Assembly (NCBI GenBank): GCA_014529385.2
Contig: CM043971.1
Location: forward strand, 85,738,340 to 85,802,339
Length of the DNA stretch: 64,000 nucleotides
From: Adiantum capillus-veneris
Lineage: Eukaryota > Streptophyta > Polypodiopsida > Polypodiales > Pteridaceae
Direction of reading: 5' to 3'
The notes under the pieces are model-generated. The model made no database searches. It was not told the origin of the DNA and worked only from the letters and a program-made list of their open reading frames with translations. A program made the position numbers and the translations under genes. Position 1 is the stretch's first letter; every line of letters starts with the position of its first letter. This document shows, one piece after another, positions 10,699-21,236 of this stretch.

Positions 10699-11664
10699 AT
10701 GGCAAGTGTAGCATTTCCAACATTTAAAGGAAAGAAGGGGGAGGATTTGGTAACAGACTTCCTAGATGACTTTGAAGTAGCATGTGTAGTGAGCAACAAA
10801 GATACGGATGAATCCCGGGTTAGAATCTTTAAGCATCTCATGAAGCTAGAAGCTATATCATGGTACAATGCACTTCCACAAGCAACCAAGGATGACTGGG
10901 AACCCTTAAAAACCACTTTTAAGAGGCGCTTTGGGGGAGGTACCACTTCAGAAAAGTTGTGGGACAAGTTGAGAGACTTGAAGCAGGAGGGTCTTTTAGA
11001 ATATGCCACCTATGAGTCCAAATTTGTGGATTTGTGGGAACGGTGGGTTGAGTCACTGGCAAGGGGGGAAGCTGCACCCGATTTCCTAAAAAAAGATCGG
11101 TTCACGCATGGCTTATGGCCGCTTCTCAAGGAGAAGGTGAAAGGTAGATTCCCGGCTACGTACAAGTTAGCCGTTGAGATTGCTCGCCTTAAGGACAAGA
11201 AGCTGCGAATGAAAGCCAAAGAAACCGAGTCAACAGAAGCAGGAACATCGCATCGACCAGCAACTACGACAACCACCATACCACCACCACCATCTCTTGG
11301 GGTAAGAGATGACCAACAAGATATGTTGGCCCATATTACTGACCAACTGCAAAATTTGTCTGTCCACTTAATACAGCAAGGGAGGAGTCAAGAAAGAGAT
11401 CAAGACCCTGGAAGAGCACGACGACAAAACAGGGAGTATCATTGCTACAACTGCGGAGAAGACGGTCACGGTATGTACTACTGTCCCAAACCACGACAAA
11501 ACTATAATAGAGGAGGTAGGAGGAACCAATTGTCACCCCCTAGAGAAAGAACACCCCCACCCCGAGCACCAACCCCACCAACACAAATTCTACGTCCACC
11601 CCAGACACCACTACAAGCATCCATTCCACCTCTTCCACCAGCCCCACCACCTGATCGCCCATAA
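10699..11664 (+). CDS. gag: Gag polyprotein of gypsy-1A
   Basis: The frame encodes about 321 residues from the Met in MASVAFPTFKG. I prefer this start to the in-frame Met ten codons upstream because the retrotransposon gag fold begins right after it. Residues about 5-140 have the Retrotrans_gag pattern (WYNALP, then F..RF, then YESKFVDLWERW). A CCHC knuckle CYNCGEDGHGMYYC lies at 11443-11484, followed by a proline-rich tail. Its role is to assemble the particle and package RNA. The frame is open and ends at TAA 11662. Pol continues in the -1 frame, so frameshifting or an indel is implied. Confidence 0.8.
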   Translation: MASVAFPTFKGKKGEDLVTDFLDDFEVACVVSNKDTDESRVRIFKHLMKLEAISWYNALPQATKDDWEPLKTTFKRRFGGGTTSEKLWDKLRDLKQEGLLEYATYESKFVDLWERWVESLARGEAAPDFLKKDRFTHGLWPLLKEKVKGRFPATYKLAVEIARLKDKKLRMKAKETESTEAGTSHRPATTTTTIPPPPSLGVRDDQQDMLAHITDQLQNLSVHLIQQGRSQERDQDPGRARRQNREYHCYNCGEDGHGMYYCPKPRQNYNRGGRRNQLSPPRERTPPPRAPTPPTQILRPPQTPLQASIPPLPPAPPPDRP

Positions 11665-12834
11665 GGCTAGAAGAGAAAGGAAAAGCCGTAGTAGTGGATC
11701 CACCCAGAGCAAAGGAGAGGGACAAGGGTAAGGAGAAGGTAACCTTTTTAGAACCACTTGAGGCCATGACTGTGAAAAGAGCTAGGAGAGAGAAGGCTAC
11801 ACAATCAGATGATGAGAGAAGCATGAGAGGAGAAACTAGCAAGAGGCCATCCAGGCCACGATGGAAATTGGGCATCACCGACTTACAGCTAGGGGAAAGT
11901 TCTAAGCCCTATGATCTAACATTGGATGTGGCAGAGCAAGGACCAAAGATTACATGGCCACAGCTGCTACATCTTGTACCTAAAGTAAGGCGACAATGGT
12001 CTAAAATGGTAAGTACAAGACGCTCCAAACCAAAGGTAGCCGGAGCAATTTCGGGATGCAACATGGATGACATCCTTCCAATTGTCGACGTAAACATAAA
12101 AGGAAAGAGGGTTGGAAACACCTACATTGATGGAGGTGCACAAATCTGTGTAATGAGCGAAGCTATGATGCTTCGATTAGGGCTCGAGGTTGACAGGCCT
12201 TCTCATGCAAGGCAAAGATGGCAAACAATGCAAAAGTAAAGTGTGTGGGTGTGGTAAGTGCCGTGAAAATCAAAGCTTTCAACACTGAGGTAGAGGTAGA
12301 TGTTTTTGTAATGCCTACTAAGGGGGAGGGCTATCCACTAATTTTGGGAAGGCCATGGTTGATGGCCACGAAGGAAAAACAGGACTGGGGTACTGGCCTT
12401 CTACGCATGACCGGTAAGAAAGGGAAGACAATCTACTACAACATGAGGATTGGCAAGCAGAAGCAAATGAATCTGGAAACATCGGCAGATGAAACCACTA
12501 GCGAATCTTCCAGTTCTGAGGAGGAGACCACATCCACCGACGAAAGTGACAGTTCCATTGATGTGATGGGTATCATTATGAAGGATCCACAAAGGGTAAG
12601 CACAACCGGTGATCCATCACCAAAAGGGCAACCCAATGAAGAGGAGAGCAAATCACCTGGCCTAGGAGGAAGTAGGTTGAAGGGTATGTTGTCTACGGAA
12701 TTAACACTTGAGGAGAAAGATAGTTTTTTGCAAATGTTGATGGGATTTCCTAACCTGTTCATTGAAAACTATGAAAGAATCACAGGCATTACAGTGGTGG
12801 AACATCATATTAAGCTGAAGGAAGGGGTAAAACC
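11665..12834 (+). pseudogene. pol: Protease and RT-connector part of gypsy-1A pol
   Basis: An open frame to 12239 carries the aspartic-protease motif TYIDGGAQICVM (Asp codon 12129-12131; DGG in place of DSG/DTG). The second half of the protease fold (YPLILGRPWL, about 12331-12361) lies in another frame, starting near 12206. One base appears lost between about 12206 and 12217, which would inactivate protease. An acidic Ser-rich linker and the connector up to VEHHIKLKEGVKP follow. The frame is then cut by the nested copia insertion at 12835 and resumes at 16521. Confidence 0.75.
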
Positions 12835-13023
12835 TGAAGGGGATCGGGGAGCACCACAGACGGAGAGTGTGAGAGAGAGAAGGAGACACACACACGATGT
12901 GGGTGGGGAGACTCAAAAGAGTGAGCAGCCCCCTATACACTTATGCTATGTATAAGGTATACAAGTCAGTGGGCGCCCAGACTCTGGGCGGCCGGGCAAG
13001 GCACAGACGCCTATACCCCAACA
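12835..13023 (-). repeat. 3' LTR of copia copy B
   Basis: It is 189 bp. Read on the minus strand it starts TGTTGGGGTATAGG and ends CCCCTTCA. It is identical by eye to 16332-16520. Confidence 0.92.
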
Positions 13024-13036
13024 ACCTCCCACTTAA
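13024..13036 (-). other. Polypurine tract of copia copy B
   Basis: Minus-strand AAGTGGGAGGT directly precedes the TGTTGG start of the 3' LTR, as in copy A. Confidence 0.75.
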
Positions 13037-13102
13037 AGGCGACTGTGCCTTTAAGCAAGAGAACCTAGTCTAAAGACTACAAAAGGCGAGAGAAAACCGC
13101 TC

Positions 13103-14932
13103 TCAACCGATGCCCACTGGCTGGCTGTGATCGTGTGCATCCGGCTGTCCTGCTCCCGTGTAAGTCCATACACCACCAGACGTACCACACACGTACTGCA
13201 AGTATGTACACAATACCTGCGTATCTCCCTCGTGCACTATGCCATCATCAGTCAACAAATGACTGACAACCCCAACTGCAAATGCTCCCACTGCAGCTGC
13301 GATATCCGGTCTCAAGATCAACATCTCATACATGAGACCACCGAATGCCGATGCAATGCTAGCGGGCCCTGCTAGCTCTACGGAGCATGCATCAACATAT
13401 ATATCCCTGGCAATAGGCATCTCTGACTGACAAGGCGTGTCAGCCACATGCATCTCCTGATTGTCCACAAAAGACGCATCAACCTGTCGTGCAACCTCAG
13501 AGCAAACCAGCTGCTCTAGATGTCTGCTAGAAGACATATCCTGCACAACTATATCCCCATGCTCACTGTCGAGCATAGAAAGGAATGACTGCATAATCGC
13601 TGACATCTCAGCCTCCTCTGCAATCATCCACTGCAAACATGACCACTCAATCTGCTGTGACTCACTAGAGCTCTCATGCTCTAACTCCGTATGCATAGAC
13701 TCTTGCACAACGTCCTCCTGTCGTGACTCACTAGAGCAAGACCGCTCTACCTGTCTATCCTGCATAGAAGTATCTCGCACAACTGACTCTCTGCTTTGCT
13801 CAGTCACTAGCAAAGCATGCATGTCTGACTCTGTCACCTCTCTGTGTGACTGCTCAAGTTGTGCCCCAACTGTGTGCACAACGAGCTCACTACTCTGCAC
13901 TCCATGCAAAGTATCCTGCAACCCACAAGCAAAAGAGACTCGCCTGCTCTCTCGCTGTCTACCTGGCTGCATGATCACAGAGACAACACCGTCTCTCGCG
14001 TGATCCACATGCAATGGGTAACCTGTACCACTCCTGGCACCTCTCGCAATCACTAGCGAACCCAAATGCATCACAAAATCTCGCTCTCGTAGCGAAATCT
14101 GACATCCACTATCCCGTAACTGTCTGACTGAGATCAAATCCCGTCTCAGATCTGGCACATAACGCACATGACGCAAGGTAAATCTCATACCACTGGGCAA
14201 GGAAAAACATACGTCTCCTGTACCCTCAATGTCATACATAGCACCATCAGCCATGTGCACACAACCAAGTCTCCCACTAGAAAACGTGCTAAACCACTCA
14301 CGATGCGACGTGACATGGAAAGTAGCATCTGAATCTAGTAACCAATGTGAAGACAATGTGCAATCCGATATGCAATCCGTAGACATAAGATCGTCTGAAG
14401 ACAAGCTAGATGTAAATGTGACATCGCCATCACAAGCATACTCAGTAACCACCGTACTGATCTCACTAGCATCTGTCATGCCCAAATCTGCATCACGCAT
14501 CTGTCGCCTCCGTTGTCTCAAACGCCTGAAACATCGACGCCTAATGTGCCCTCTATGTCCACAATGCCAACATGTCACATGTCGGCGTACTCGTGAATGT
14601 ACATGTCTCACACAAGTCCGTGATGACTCAGATCTATCATACATATCATGTAATCTGCGCCAAAGTGCTCTCGAAGTAGTCTCATACATAACAAGAGCAT
14701 ATACAGATTCCGCAAGGTGTAAAGAGAGCGTAGATAGTGCCATCTCCTCTAGCTCCTGCCACTGATCGTCAGACATGTTTGAAGGTCTACCTACATCACC
14801 ACTCAATGGTCGATGCAACCCTCGCTGTGTCAATGCATCAAGCATACACTCTCTCCATGCCGCAAAGTCTGACCCATCAAACACGCGCATCTGTGAGAGG
14901 TCACAATCTGATCGATCACCTGTCTCTGCCAT
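13103..14932 (-). CDS. Fused Gag/zinc-knuckle/pre-integrase/RT-tail protein
   Basis: The protein is 609 residues from the Met in MAETGDRSDC. The frame is open 55 codons further upstream, but gag similarity begins at this Met. Order: copia gag (UBN2-like) about 15-115; CCHC knuckle CWHCGHRGHIRRRC 121-134; protease-like LLDSDATFHVT near 200, with Asp in place of the catalytic Gly; pre-integrase segment about 235-300 (YVPDLRRDLISVRQL); a Ser/Glu-rich stretch about 315-520 with no known domain; then about 75 residues like the end of copia RT (LILRPDIAAAVG, then CTYLQYVCGTSGG). Integrase, the YVDD core and RNase H are absent. The uninterrupted frame, with copy A sharing the same fusion, suggests a retained gag-like role. 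Function beyond that is inference. Confidence 0.8.
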   Translation of the reverse strand: MAETGDRSDCDLSQMRVFDGSDFAAWRECMLDALTQRGLHRPLSGDVGRPSNMSDDQWQELEEMALSTLSLHLAESVYALVMYETTSRALWRRLHDMYDRSESSRTCVRHVHSRVRRHVTCWHCGHRGHIRRRCFRRLRQRRRQMRDADLGMTDASEISTVVTEYACDGDVTFTSSLSSDDLMSTDCISDCTLSSHWLLDSDATFHVTSHREWFSTFSSGRLGCVHMADGAMYDIEGTGDVCFSLPSGMRFTLRHVRYVPDLRRDLISVRQLRDSGCQISLRERDFVMHLGSLVIARGARSGTGYPLHVDHARDGVVSVIMQPGRQRESRRVSFACGLQDTLHGVQSSELVVHTVGAQLEQSHREVTESDMHALLVTEQSRESVVRDTSMQDRQVERSCSSESRQEDVVQESMHTELEHESSSESQQIEWSCLQWMIAEEAEMSAIMQSFLSMLDSEHGDIVVQDMSSSRHLEQLVCSEVARQVDASFVDNQEMHVADTPCQSEMPIARDIYVDACSVELAGPASIASAFGGLMYEMLILRPDIAAAVGAFAVGVVSHLLTDDGIVHEGDTQVLCTYLQYVCGTSGGVWTYTGAGQPDAHDHSQPVGIG

Positions 14933-16317
14933 GAGCACAATGTAGCAAACTAGAAAGCAAAACCACCTCACCAACAACACCTGAAAACTGTCTACCAATA
15001 TGGCCAGAAACACAATGTAAAACCTGTGAGACACACTCCAAAATAGAGCTCCCGCAATGTCAATACAAGCCTCGCCTGCTCTAGTATCACACTGCAATCT
15101 GTGAGCTAATCACCAAGCCCACACTGTGCGGTATCGATGCATACACACGCACAAATCTCCCACCTGCAGAGAACACCGCACACAAATGCTGAGTGCAACC
15201 CGCAATCTCTACCTAGATCTCATAAATGATGCGCATAAAACTCCTGGAAAAATTTCGCTAGAGTTTCGTCAATAAAACAGCCACAAAACCAGTAACCAAA
15301 CTGACTGCACGCTCAAAACCATGAGCAACCAAAGCGCATCAAACCGTACTCCAAATGCATGCACCAATCTCCACATTTTGCATACATCATTGCAAACACC
15401 TGCAAATCTAGTACACAAATATCTGCTCTACCTGTGACTGCCAAAAAACATGCTCGAGGCATACATTGCCGAGCTCAAAATGCAATCACTAGTCTCCCTG
15501 AGCATCAAACCACATAAGGCATACATCGTATCCTCCCACCTGTGAGGAAACTTGCAGCAAATATCACTCTCACATCTGAGAGCAAACCATGTGTGGAATC
15601 CTCGACACACAATAAACAACTACTGCTGCAGAAAATTCAGCGTTCAGAATTTTACAATTCTGATATGACGAGTGCGTCCGGAGCGTGCCAAAACCCCAAG
15701 GTAGACTCCTGGATCATATGTATCCGAGTCCGGGTGTGAAAGCTATGCCAAAAACAGTGTTTTTGGGACCCGAAAGTGCACAAATAAACCTGCTGCTGTA
15801 CCTGCTATAATTCAAAGCATAATTTCAGCAAATAGACATCACCATCGCATCCGGAGCGTGCCAAAACCCTGACCTAGACTCCTGGATCATGTAGATCTGA
15901 CTCTGTATGACGGAGCTACGCAAAAAACTGCGTTTTAGAGCCCGAAAATGGCAAAAACGAGCTGCACACAGTCTTGAACCTGCTCCTGCTCCACTCTGCG
16001 TGATGCAATGTCCTCTCAATGCAAGCTCCAACACAAGAGCTCTGCCACAACATCATCCAAGCACTCGAATGTCAAGCTCTCCTCCGCCGAGCACTTCTCT
16101 AACGAGCTCCACTGAGCTCAAAAGCTCCTCTCACCAAGGAAGCCGCAACCGCCTCCTCGACCAAGCTTGACCACACCAAGCTCCTAAGGTCCAAAGACAA
16201 TGCTCCTCAAGCTAAAATCGCTCTCCGTGAAACTCCGCGATCGAACTCCACCGTCAAGAGCGAGCGAGCTATCGTCTCGAAGCTCTCAAAGCCGTCGTGC
16301 TCTCCGCGGTCACCATA
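14933..16317 (-). other. Leader of copia copy B
   Basis: This is about 1.4 kb between PBS and the chosen ATG. Its PBS-proximal part matches the leader of copy A. Two similar segments (about 15660-15760 and 15830-15930, sharing GCGTGCCAAAACCC and ACTCCTGGATCAT) form an imperfect direct repeat. I see no other gene. Confidence 0.6.
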
Positions 16318-16329
16318 GCTCTGATACCA
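16318..16329 (-). other. Primer-binding site (initiator Met tRNA)
   Basis: GCTCTGATACCA on the plus strand is TGGTATCAGAGC on the minus strand. It lies two bases from the LTR. Confidence 0.9.
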
Positions 16330-16331
16330 AT

Positions 16332-16520
16332 TGAAGGGGATCGGGGAGCACCACAGACGGAGAGTGTGAGAGAGAGAAGGAGACACACACACGATGTGGG
16401 TGGGGAGACTCAAAAGAGTGAGCAGCCCCCTATACACTTATGCTATGTATAAGGTATACAAGTCAGTGGGCGCCCAGACTCTGGGCGGCCGGGCAAGGCA
16501 CAGACGCCTATACCCCAACA
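16332..16520 (-). repeat. 5' LTR of copia copy B
   Basis: It is 189 bp and identical by eye to 12835-13023. It is followed by the AAACC duplication. Confidence 0.92.
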
Positions 16521-19163
16521 AAACCAATTGTGCAAAAGCTACAACGATTGGGGGTCATACAAGAAAAGACACTCTTGGCCGAGGTAAGGAAACTGTTGGA
16601 GGCGGGATTCATCTATCCTGTAGAAAACTCAGAATGGGTGTCACCCGTAGTGGTGACGCCTAAAAAGAATGGTAAGTGGAGGGTCTGTGTTGACTACAAA
16701 CCACTAAATGCAGCTACAAAGAGAGACCACTTTCCTCTCCCTTTCTTGGATGAAATTCTGAATGAAGTAGCGGGTTTTGAATGCTATACCGTCTGTGATG
16801 GTTATTCTGGATACTTTCAAATACGCATAGCCTTGGAAGATCAGCTAAAAACCACTTTTATCACGCCATGGGGTTGTTTTGCATACAGGGTTATGTCATT
16901 TGGTCTCACAAATGCACCTGCCACATTCCAAAGATATGTCACATATGTTTTTCAACCGTTCTTTGGAACATCCATAAGAGTGTTCATTGATGATTTTTGT
17001 ATATATAGCTCCCGTATTTCACATTTAGAAAAGGTAACTGAAGGTTTGGCCAGGTTGCAGAGCCTAGGTGGGCAATTATATGTGGATAAATGCCACATTG
17101 GGGAGAGTAAAGTCATTCTACTAGGCCATGAAATTTCAGCAAAAGGTATCAACGCCGACCCAAGTAAGGTGTCCGCACTCATAGCCCTACCTTCACCAAC
17201 GACCGCACGTCAACTGGTCTCTTTTCTACAGAAGGTGAGGTACTTAAGTAGATTCATACATCTACTATCACAACTTGTTCTACCACTGCAACAACTCACT
17301 CAAAGATCAACTTTCACTTGGGACAAGGAAAGCGAACATCACTACAACAAGGTAAAGGAGGTCTTAGCCACTCTGCCAACTATCTCACCACCTAAGTGGG
17401 ATGAAAAATTCTATGTCACCTCAAGTGTTGGTGATGACTCATTGGGGGCTGTGCTACTCCAAAAGGATACGACGACATCTTTCATGAGGCCAATCTACTT
17501 CTCTAGTCAAATGATGACAGCAGGAGAGAAAGGTTTCACCCATGTGGAACACTTAGTCCTAGCTCTTAGATTTGCAACTACAAAGTTTAGGTCATATTTG
17601 CTGCCTAAGAAATTTGTGATTCTAACCACGGATGAAATATTTCCCTATGTTGTACAACACATGGATGTGTCTGCTAGAATTACTAAATGGCTAGTTCGTC
17701 TGCAAGAGTTTGACTACACGGTACAGGTAGAAAGCACGACAAGGGCAAGTTTGGGGGGACTCGTGACCTACCAAGTCTTTGAAGGGAAGGAGAAGCAATC
17801 TAAGGAAGGAGAAGTCCGATTACCTCCAGTACCACCGATGGTAGAAGGAGCATACTCTCTCTACTTTGATGGAGCCTACAAGCGAGCGTCCGACAAAGCA
17901 GCTGCAGGCATAGTGGTCTTTGATGACAAAGGGACAAAGGTATTTTCATTGGGCCAATTGTTAGATTCACATTCTAACAATGAAACTGAGTATGCAGCAC
18001 TAACCAAGGGTCTACAATGGTGCGTCTCACAAGGTGTACAACGCCTTAATGTATTTGGGGATGCTCTACTTCTGGTAAGGCAAGTAAATGGAGCATGGAC
18101 ATGCAAGAATCCTAGTTTAAGGACTCACTTAAGTGGTGTAAAAACCTTGTTGGGTAAGTTTGAAGAAGTTCAAATACACCATATCCCAAGGGCTCAAAAC
18201 CAAGAAGCAGATGCCCTAGCAAGTGAAAGACTACAGGAAGTGGTGGTTGGAGCAATAAAACTAAAGCTCCCTCTATTTCAAGGAAGTGATGCCTTGCTTG
18301 ACATCATGCATTTTTTGGAAATAGGGGAATGCCCATCAAATTTAACAAAGGGGCAGAAGCAATGGCTGATGCGGAAGGCCACAAGGTATCGACTCATCAA
18401 TGACGGTTTGTACTGTAAGGGTAAGGACCAAATACTCAGGAAGGTCCCTCTCTCTCAGGAAATCACGGGAGTAATTGCTAGTTGTCACGACGGGGTTTGT
18501 GGTGCTCACTTTGCCCTAGACATAACAAGTAGGAAAATCTTGCAGGCAGGCTTCATATGGCCTAGCCTCAACCGTGATGTACACCACTGGTGCAAAACGT
18601 GTAAGTTGTGTCAAAAGGCCGGCACTAGGTCACTTATGCCTGAACCACAGACACCTATTCTCTCATATGGCCCATTTGAAAAATGGGGTATCGATGCCAT
18701 TGGGCCATTACCTAGGGCCAACTCAGGAAAATTCTACATTATCATGGGGGTCGACTACATGACTAGATGGGTAGAGGCTACAGCCACCACTAGAATCACA
18801 GCGGTAGATGTAGCTAAATTTATCTACGAGCACATATGCTGTAGGTTTGGCACACCTTTAGAGATCATCTCTGATAGAGGGCCAGGTTTCAAAGCAGACT
18901 TGGTAGGAGAATTAATGCAGAAATTGGGCATTACAAGGAGGCACTCTTCACCATATTACCCTCAATGTAATAGCTTAGTTGAAAAGGTAAATGGAATGGT
19001 TTCTAAAATTATTACCAAGCAGGTAAACAATCATCTTGGAGACTGGGATAAGTATCTACTACTAGCTTTATGGGCCTACAGAACTTCATTTCGTACATCC
19101 TTGGGATTCACACCGTATCATCTAGTATTTGGTAAGGAAGCAATCTTGCCCATTGAAGTGTAA
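16521..19163 (+). pseudogene. pol: RT, two RNase H domains and integrase of gypsy-1A pol
   Basis: The long frame continues the pol cut at 12834. RT has VDYKPLNAATKRDHFPLP and the catalytic FIDD at 16983-16994. The first RNase H spans about 17400-17770. A second, archaeal-type RNase H has DGA at 17868, then ETEYAAL, GDALLLV and NQEADALA. The integrase has an HHCC zinc finger (HDGVCGAHF, then CKTCKLC). Its acidic triad is Asp at 18693, Asp at 18873 and Glu at 18981, with exactly 35 residues between the last two. The frame ends at TAA 19161-19163, where the 44013-48834 copy has a Gln codon, so it is a nonsense mutation. Confidence 0.85.
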
Positions 19164-19631
19164 CTACAAAGTCTCAGAGTAATGGCAAGCCAGCTTCAAC
19201 AGCCCAACATGCATTTGAGAGATCACATCATCAACTTGGAAAGACTGCAGCTGGACAGAGAAGAAGCAATAAATTATTATGCAGCACAAGCAGAGCATAG
19301 ACGGCTTAGCTTTAACGAGCATCTCCGAAAAAAAGAATTGAAGAAAGGAATGTTGGTGCTCCGCTACGACAATCACTTCGACACGCGCAAGGATAAGAAA
19401 CTCCTACTCCGATGGGAAGGTCCTTTCATCATCAAGAAAAAGTATGCCAATGGAAGCTACCAGCTTATGGAGGCTGATGGAAAACTTCATAAAACCAGGG
19501 TAAATGGTTGGCGACTTAAACCTTATTTTCTTCGATTTGACCAGGCTCCACCAATTGACATTCCAGATGAGGACACACCATCAGCCGCCACCTCCGACGA
19601 TAATGATCAAAAAGATGAGCTAGAGACATGA
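19164..19631 (+). pseudogene. pol: Integrase C-terminal part of gypsy-1A, after nonsense codon
   Basis: The same reading frame resumes after the stop and encodes the basic C-terminal region (LRWEGPFIIKKKYANGSYQL, the usual GPY/F-type module). It ends at TGA 19629. The corresponding residues are contiguous with integrase in the minus-strand copy at 45613-48825. Confidence 0.75.
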
Positions 19632-19644
19632 ATACCTCTAGCCA

Positions 19645-19659
19645 AAAGGGGAGGGCTTA
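19645..19659 (+). other. Polypurine tract of gypsy-1A
   Basis: AAAAGGGGAGGGCTTA lies directly before the TGATGGGG start of the 3' LTR. The same tract is found on the minus strand at 45585-45600. Confidence 0.75.
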
Positions 19660-20976
19660 TGATGGGGGATTTTCACAAGCCAAGCTCCCATACCTCTCTT
19701 CTCTCGTCCCCACCCCATGAAAACCCCTCTTAGGGAGGGAGTGATAAAAGGCATTGGAAAAAGTAAGAAAAAAATAAAGTATGATTATGTAAATATATAA
19801 GAAAGGTAAAATATGCCACCTCATGCCTACGGGGTAGCCCATCCCCACCTTGCCTCCTTTTTCCTTCACTGTTGCCCCGTCGTGTGCCCCTTTTTCTCTC
19901 CTCCACTCAAAAGGTCAACCCCCTCTCTCTTCCCCTTGTCCTTTCTCCTTTCTCTCTCCCCTCAAGCTACCCCACCTCTCACCAATAATGCATTATAACT
20001 CACCAATAATGCACCCTAACTCACATGCAACTTACCCTATCTTCCAAAATAGTATACCCCACCCCCTCTTTCACTCTCCTATCATATCCCATGACCCAAA
20101 TACTCCCCTTTCTCTCTAAAGGGTGCCATGTCTCTTGTCGTGTAGCTAAATAACCTCCCCCACACTCACATACACTCAGTTTCACTAAAAAAGGTGCCCA
20201 CAGACCCATCCCCACCCGGTGGTTACCTGATTTTTCTTGTGTTCACACACATCTGCACACAGATTCACCTCTGAACACACTCCCCTCTTTCCCCTCTTGT
20301 AATTACTTTATTCTCCATGTCACCTCACTTTTTTTCATCCACCCATCTCTCTCTCTTAGTCTCTCTCTCATGAGACTGCTGTTTTGGCACATATACACAC
20401 AGCCAAACAAGTGGGGCCCACAGTCACATTGCCTATGTAGATAATGATTTCTTCATTTCTAAATTCTAGAATTTCTCCCCCCTCCGCCCCTATATAAAGA
20501 GGGGTCACCATCACAACAAAAAACACACACAACATCACCAAAGAACACACTATGCACTGTGTGTGCCTAGTGCACACACACACACACCCACACCATCACC
20601 ATCACCGCAATCACCATGCTTGTCTTGAGCATGACCTCTACACCCTTGGCTATGGAAGATGAAGGACAAATAAATGAAGGATGATGGCCATAACCCTCGT
20701 GCGAGTCTTCGCCATCAACTCCCACCTATCCGCCATGTGCTCTACCACTCTCTCCCTTGTCATTCCCCTACCCTATGCTCCCCATTTCATCGCCTTATTC
20801 TCTAAATAAAGCTTGAGGTTTTGTGAGTATGTTTTCTTGCAATGTTTTGCCCATGTGAGGTGTGCGGAATTGCCACCTAGTCTTGTGTTTTGGAGTGAGC
20901 TTGTGTATGTGTGAAGGGTGTGCGGATTCGCCATCCTTTTGTGGTGCCTAAGTACTAAGCCGCTATACCCCCTCCC

Positions 20977-21027
<51 letters not shown>

Positions 21028-21236
21028 TGATCTCATTCCCTTTCCTCTTCATCATTACTCCCAAGCATCCATCTCTCTTGGATGAAAACTTTGTTATGGT
21101 GGTGTGTTGTTTGTGTCCTAGCCGCTGAAGCTAGGTGGTGCCCCTGTTTGCTTTACCATGACAGGCTCGAGGCGCGCCATTCGGTCCCCGGTGTTTTAGA
21201 GGCCGTCGGGGTTCGGAGTTCGCTTTGCTCCCGTCA
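19660..21236 (+). repeat. 3' LTR of gypsy-1A
   Basis: It is 1577 bp, starts TGATGGGGG and ends GCTCCCGTCA. It has TATATAAAG at 20491 and AATAAA at 20805. It differs from the 5' LTR by scattered substitutions and a shorter (CT)n, indicating an older insertion than copia copy B. Confidence 0.92.

Larger units (their letters stand above)
12835..16520 (-). mobile_element. Non-autonomous copia-like element, copy B (young, complete)
   Basis: It is 3686 bp, with two 189-bp LTRs that look identical base for base, an initiator-Met PBS, a purine tract and a 5-bp target duplication AAACC (12830-12834 and 16521-16525). It interrupts the gypsy-1A pol frame. The only long ORF is intact. There is no integrase, no RT active site and no RNase H, so it must be mobilised in trans. 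The identical LTRs indicate a recent insertion, the youngest datable event in the window. Confidence 0.92.
8252..21236 (+). mobile_element. Gypsy-1A: full-length Tat-type Ty3/gypsy retrotransposon (with nested insertion)
   Basis: It has two LTRs of 1589 and 1577 bp, PBS, gag, protease, RT, RNase H, a second RNase H, integrase and a purine tract in canonical gypsy order. The two-RNase-H arrangement is diagnostic of the plant Tat lineage. A 4-bp repeat GCAC flanks it (8248-8251 and 21237-21240). The element interrupts the tandem array of X. Without the inner copia insertion it is about 9.3 kb. A protease frameshift and an integrase nonsense codon make it non-autonomous now. Confidence 0.9.

Noticed and set aside
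12835-13100. Repeated minisatellite or CRISPR-like array at 12835 and 16332
   Set aside because: The two 189-bp repeats are LTRs with PBS, PPT and TSD. No spacer-repeat array exists, and the genome is eukaryotic.
13461-14003. Cys/Ser-rich plus-strand frame of 180 codons
   Set aside because: It is the antisense shadow of the fused copia ORF.
14933-15097. Upstream in-frame Met (15097) as the start of the fused copia ORF
   Set aside because: The extra 55 residues are hydrophobic leader sequence without gag similarity. The Met at 14932 directly precedes the gag domain.
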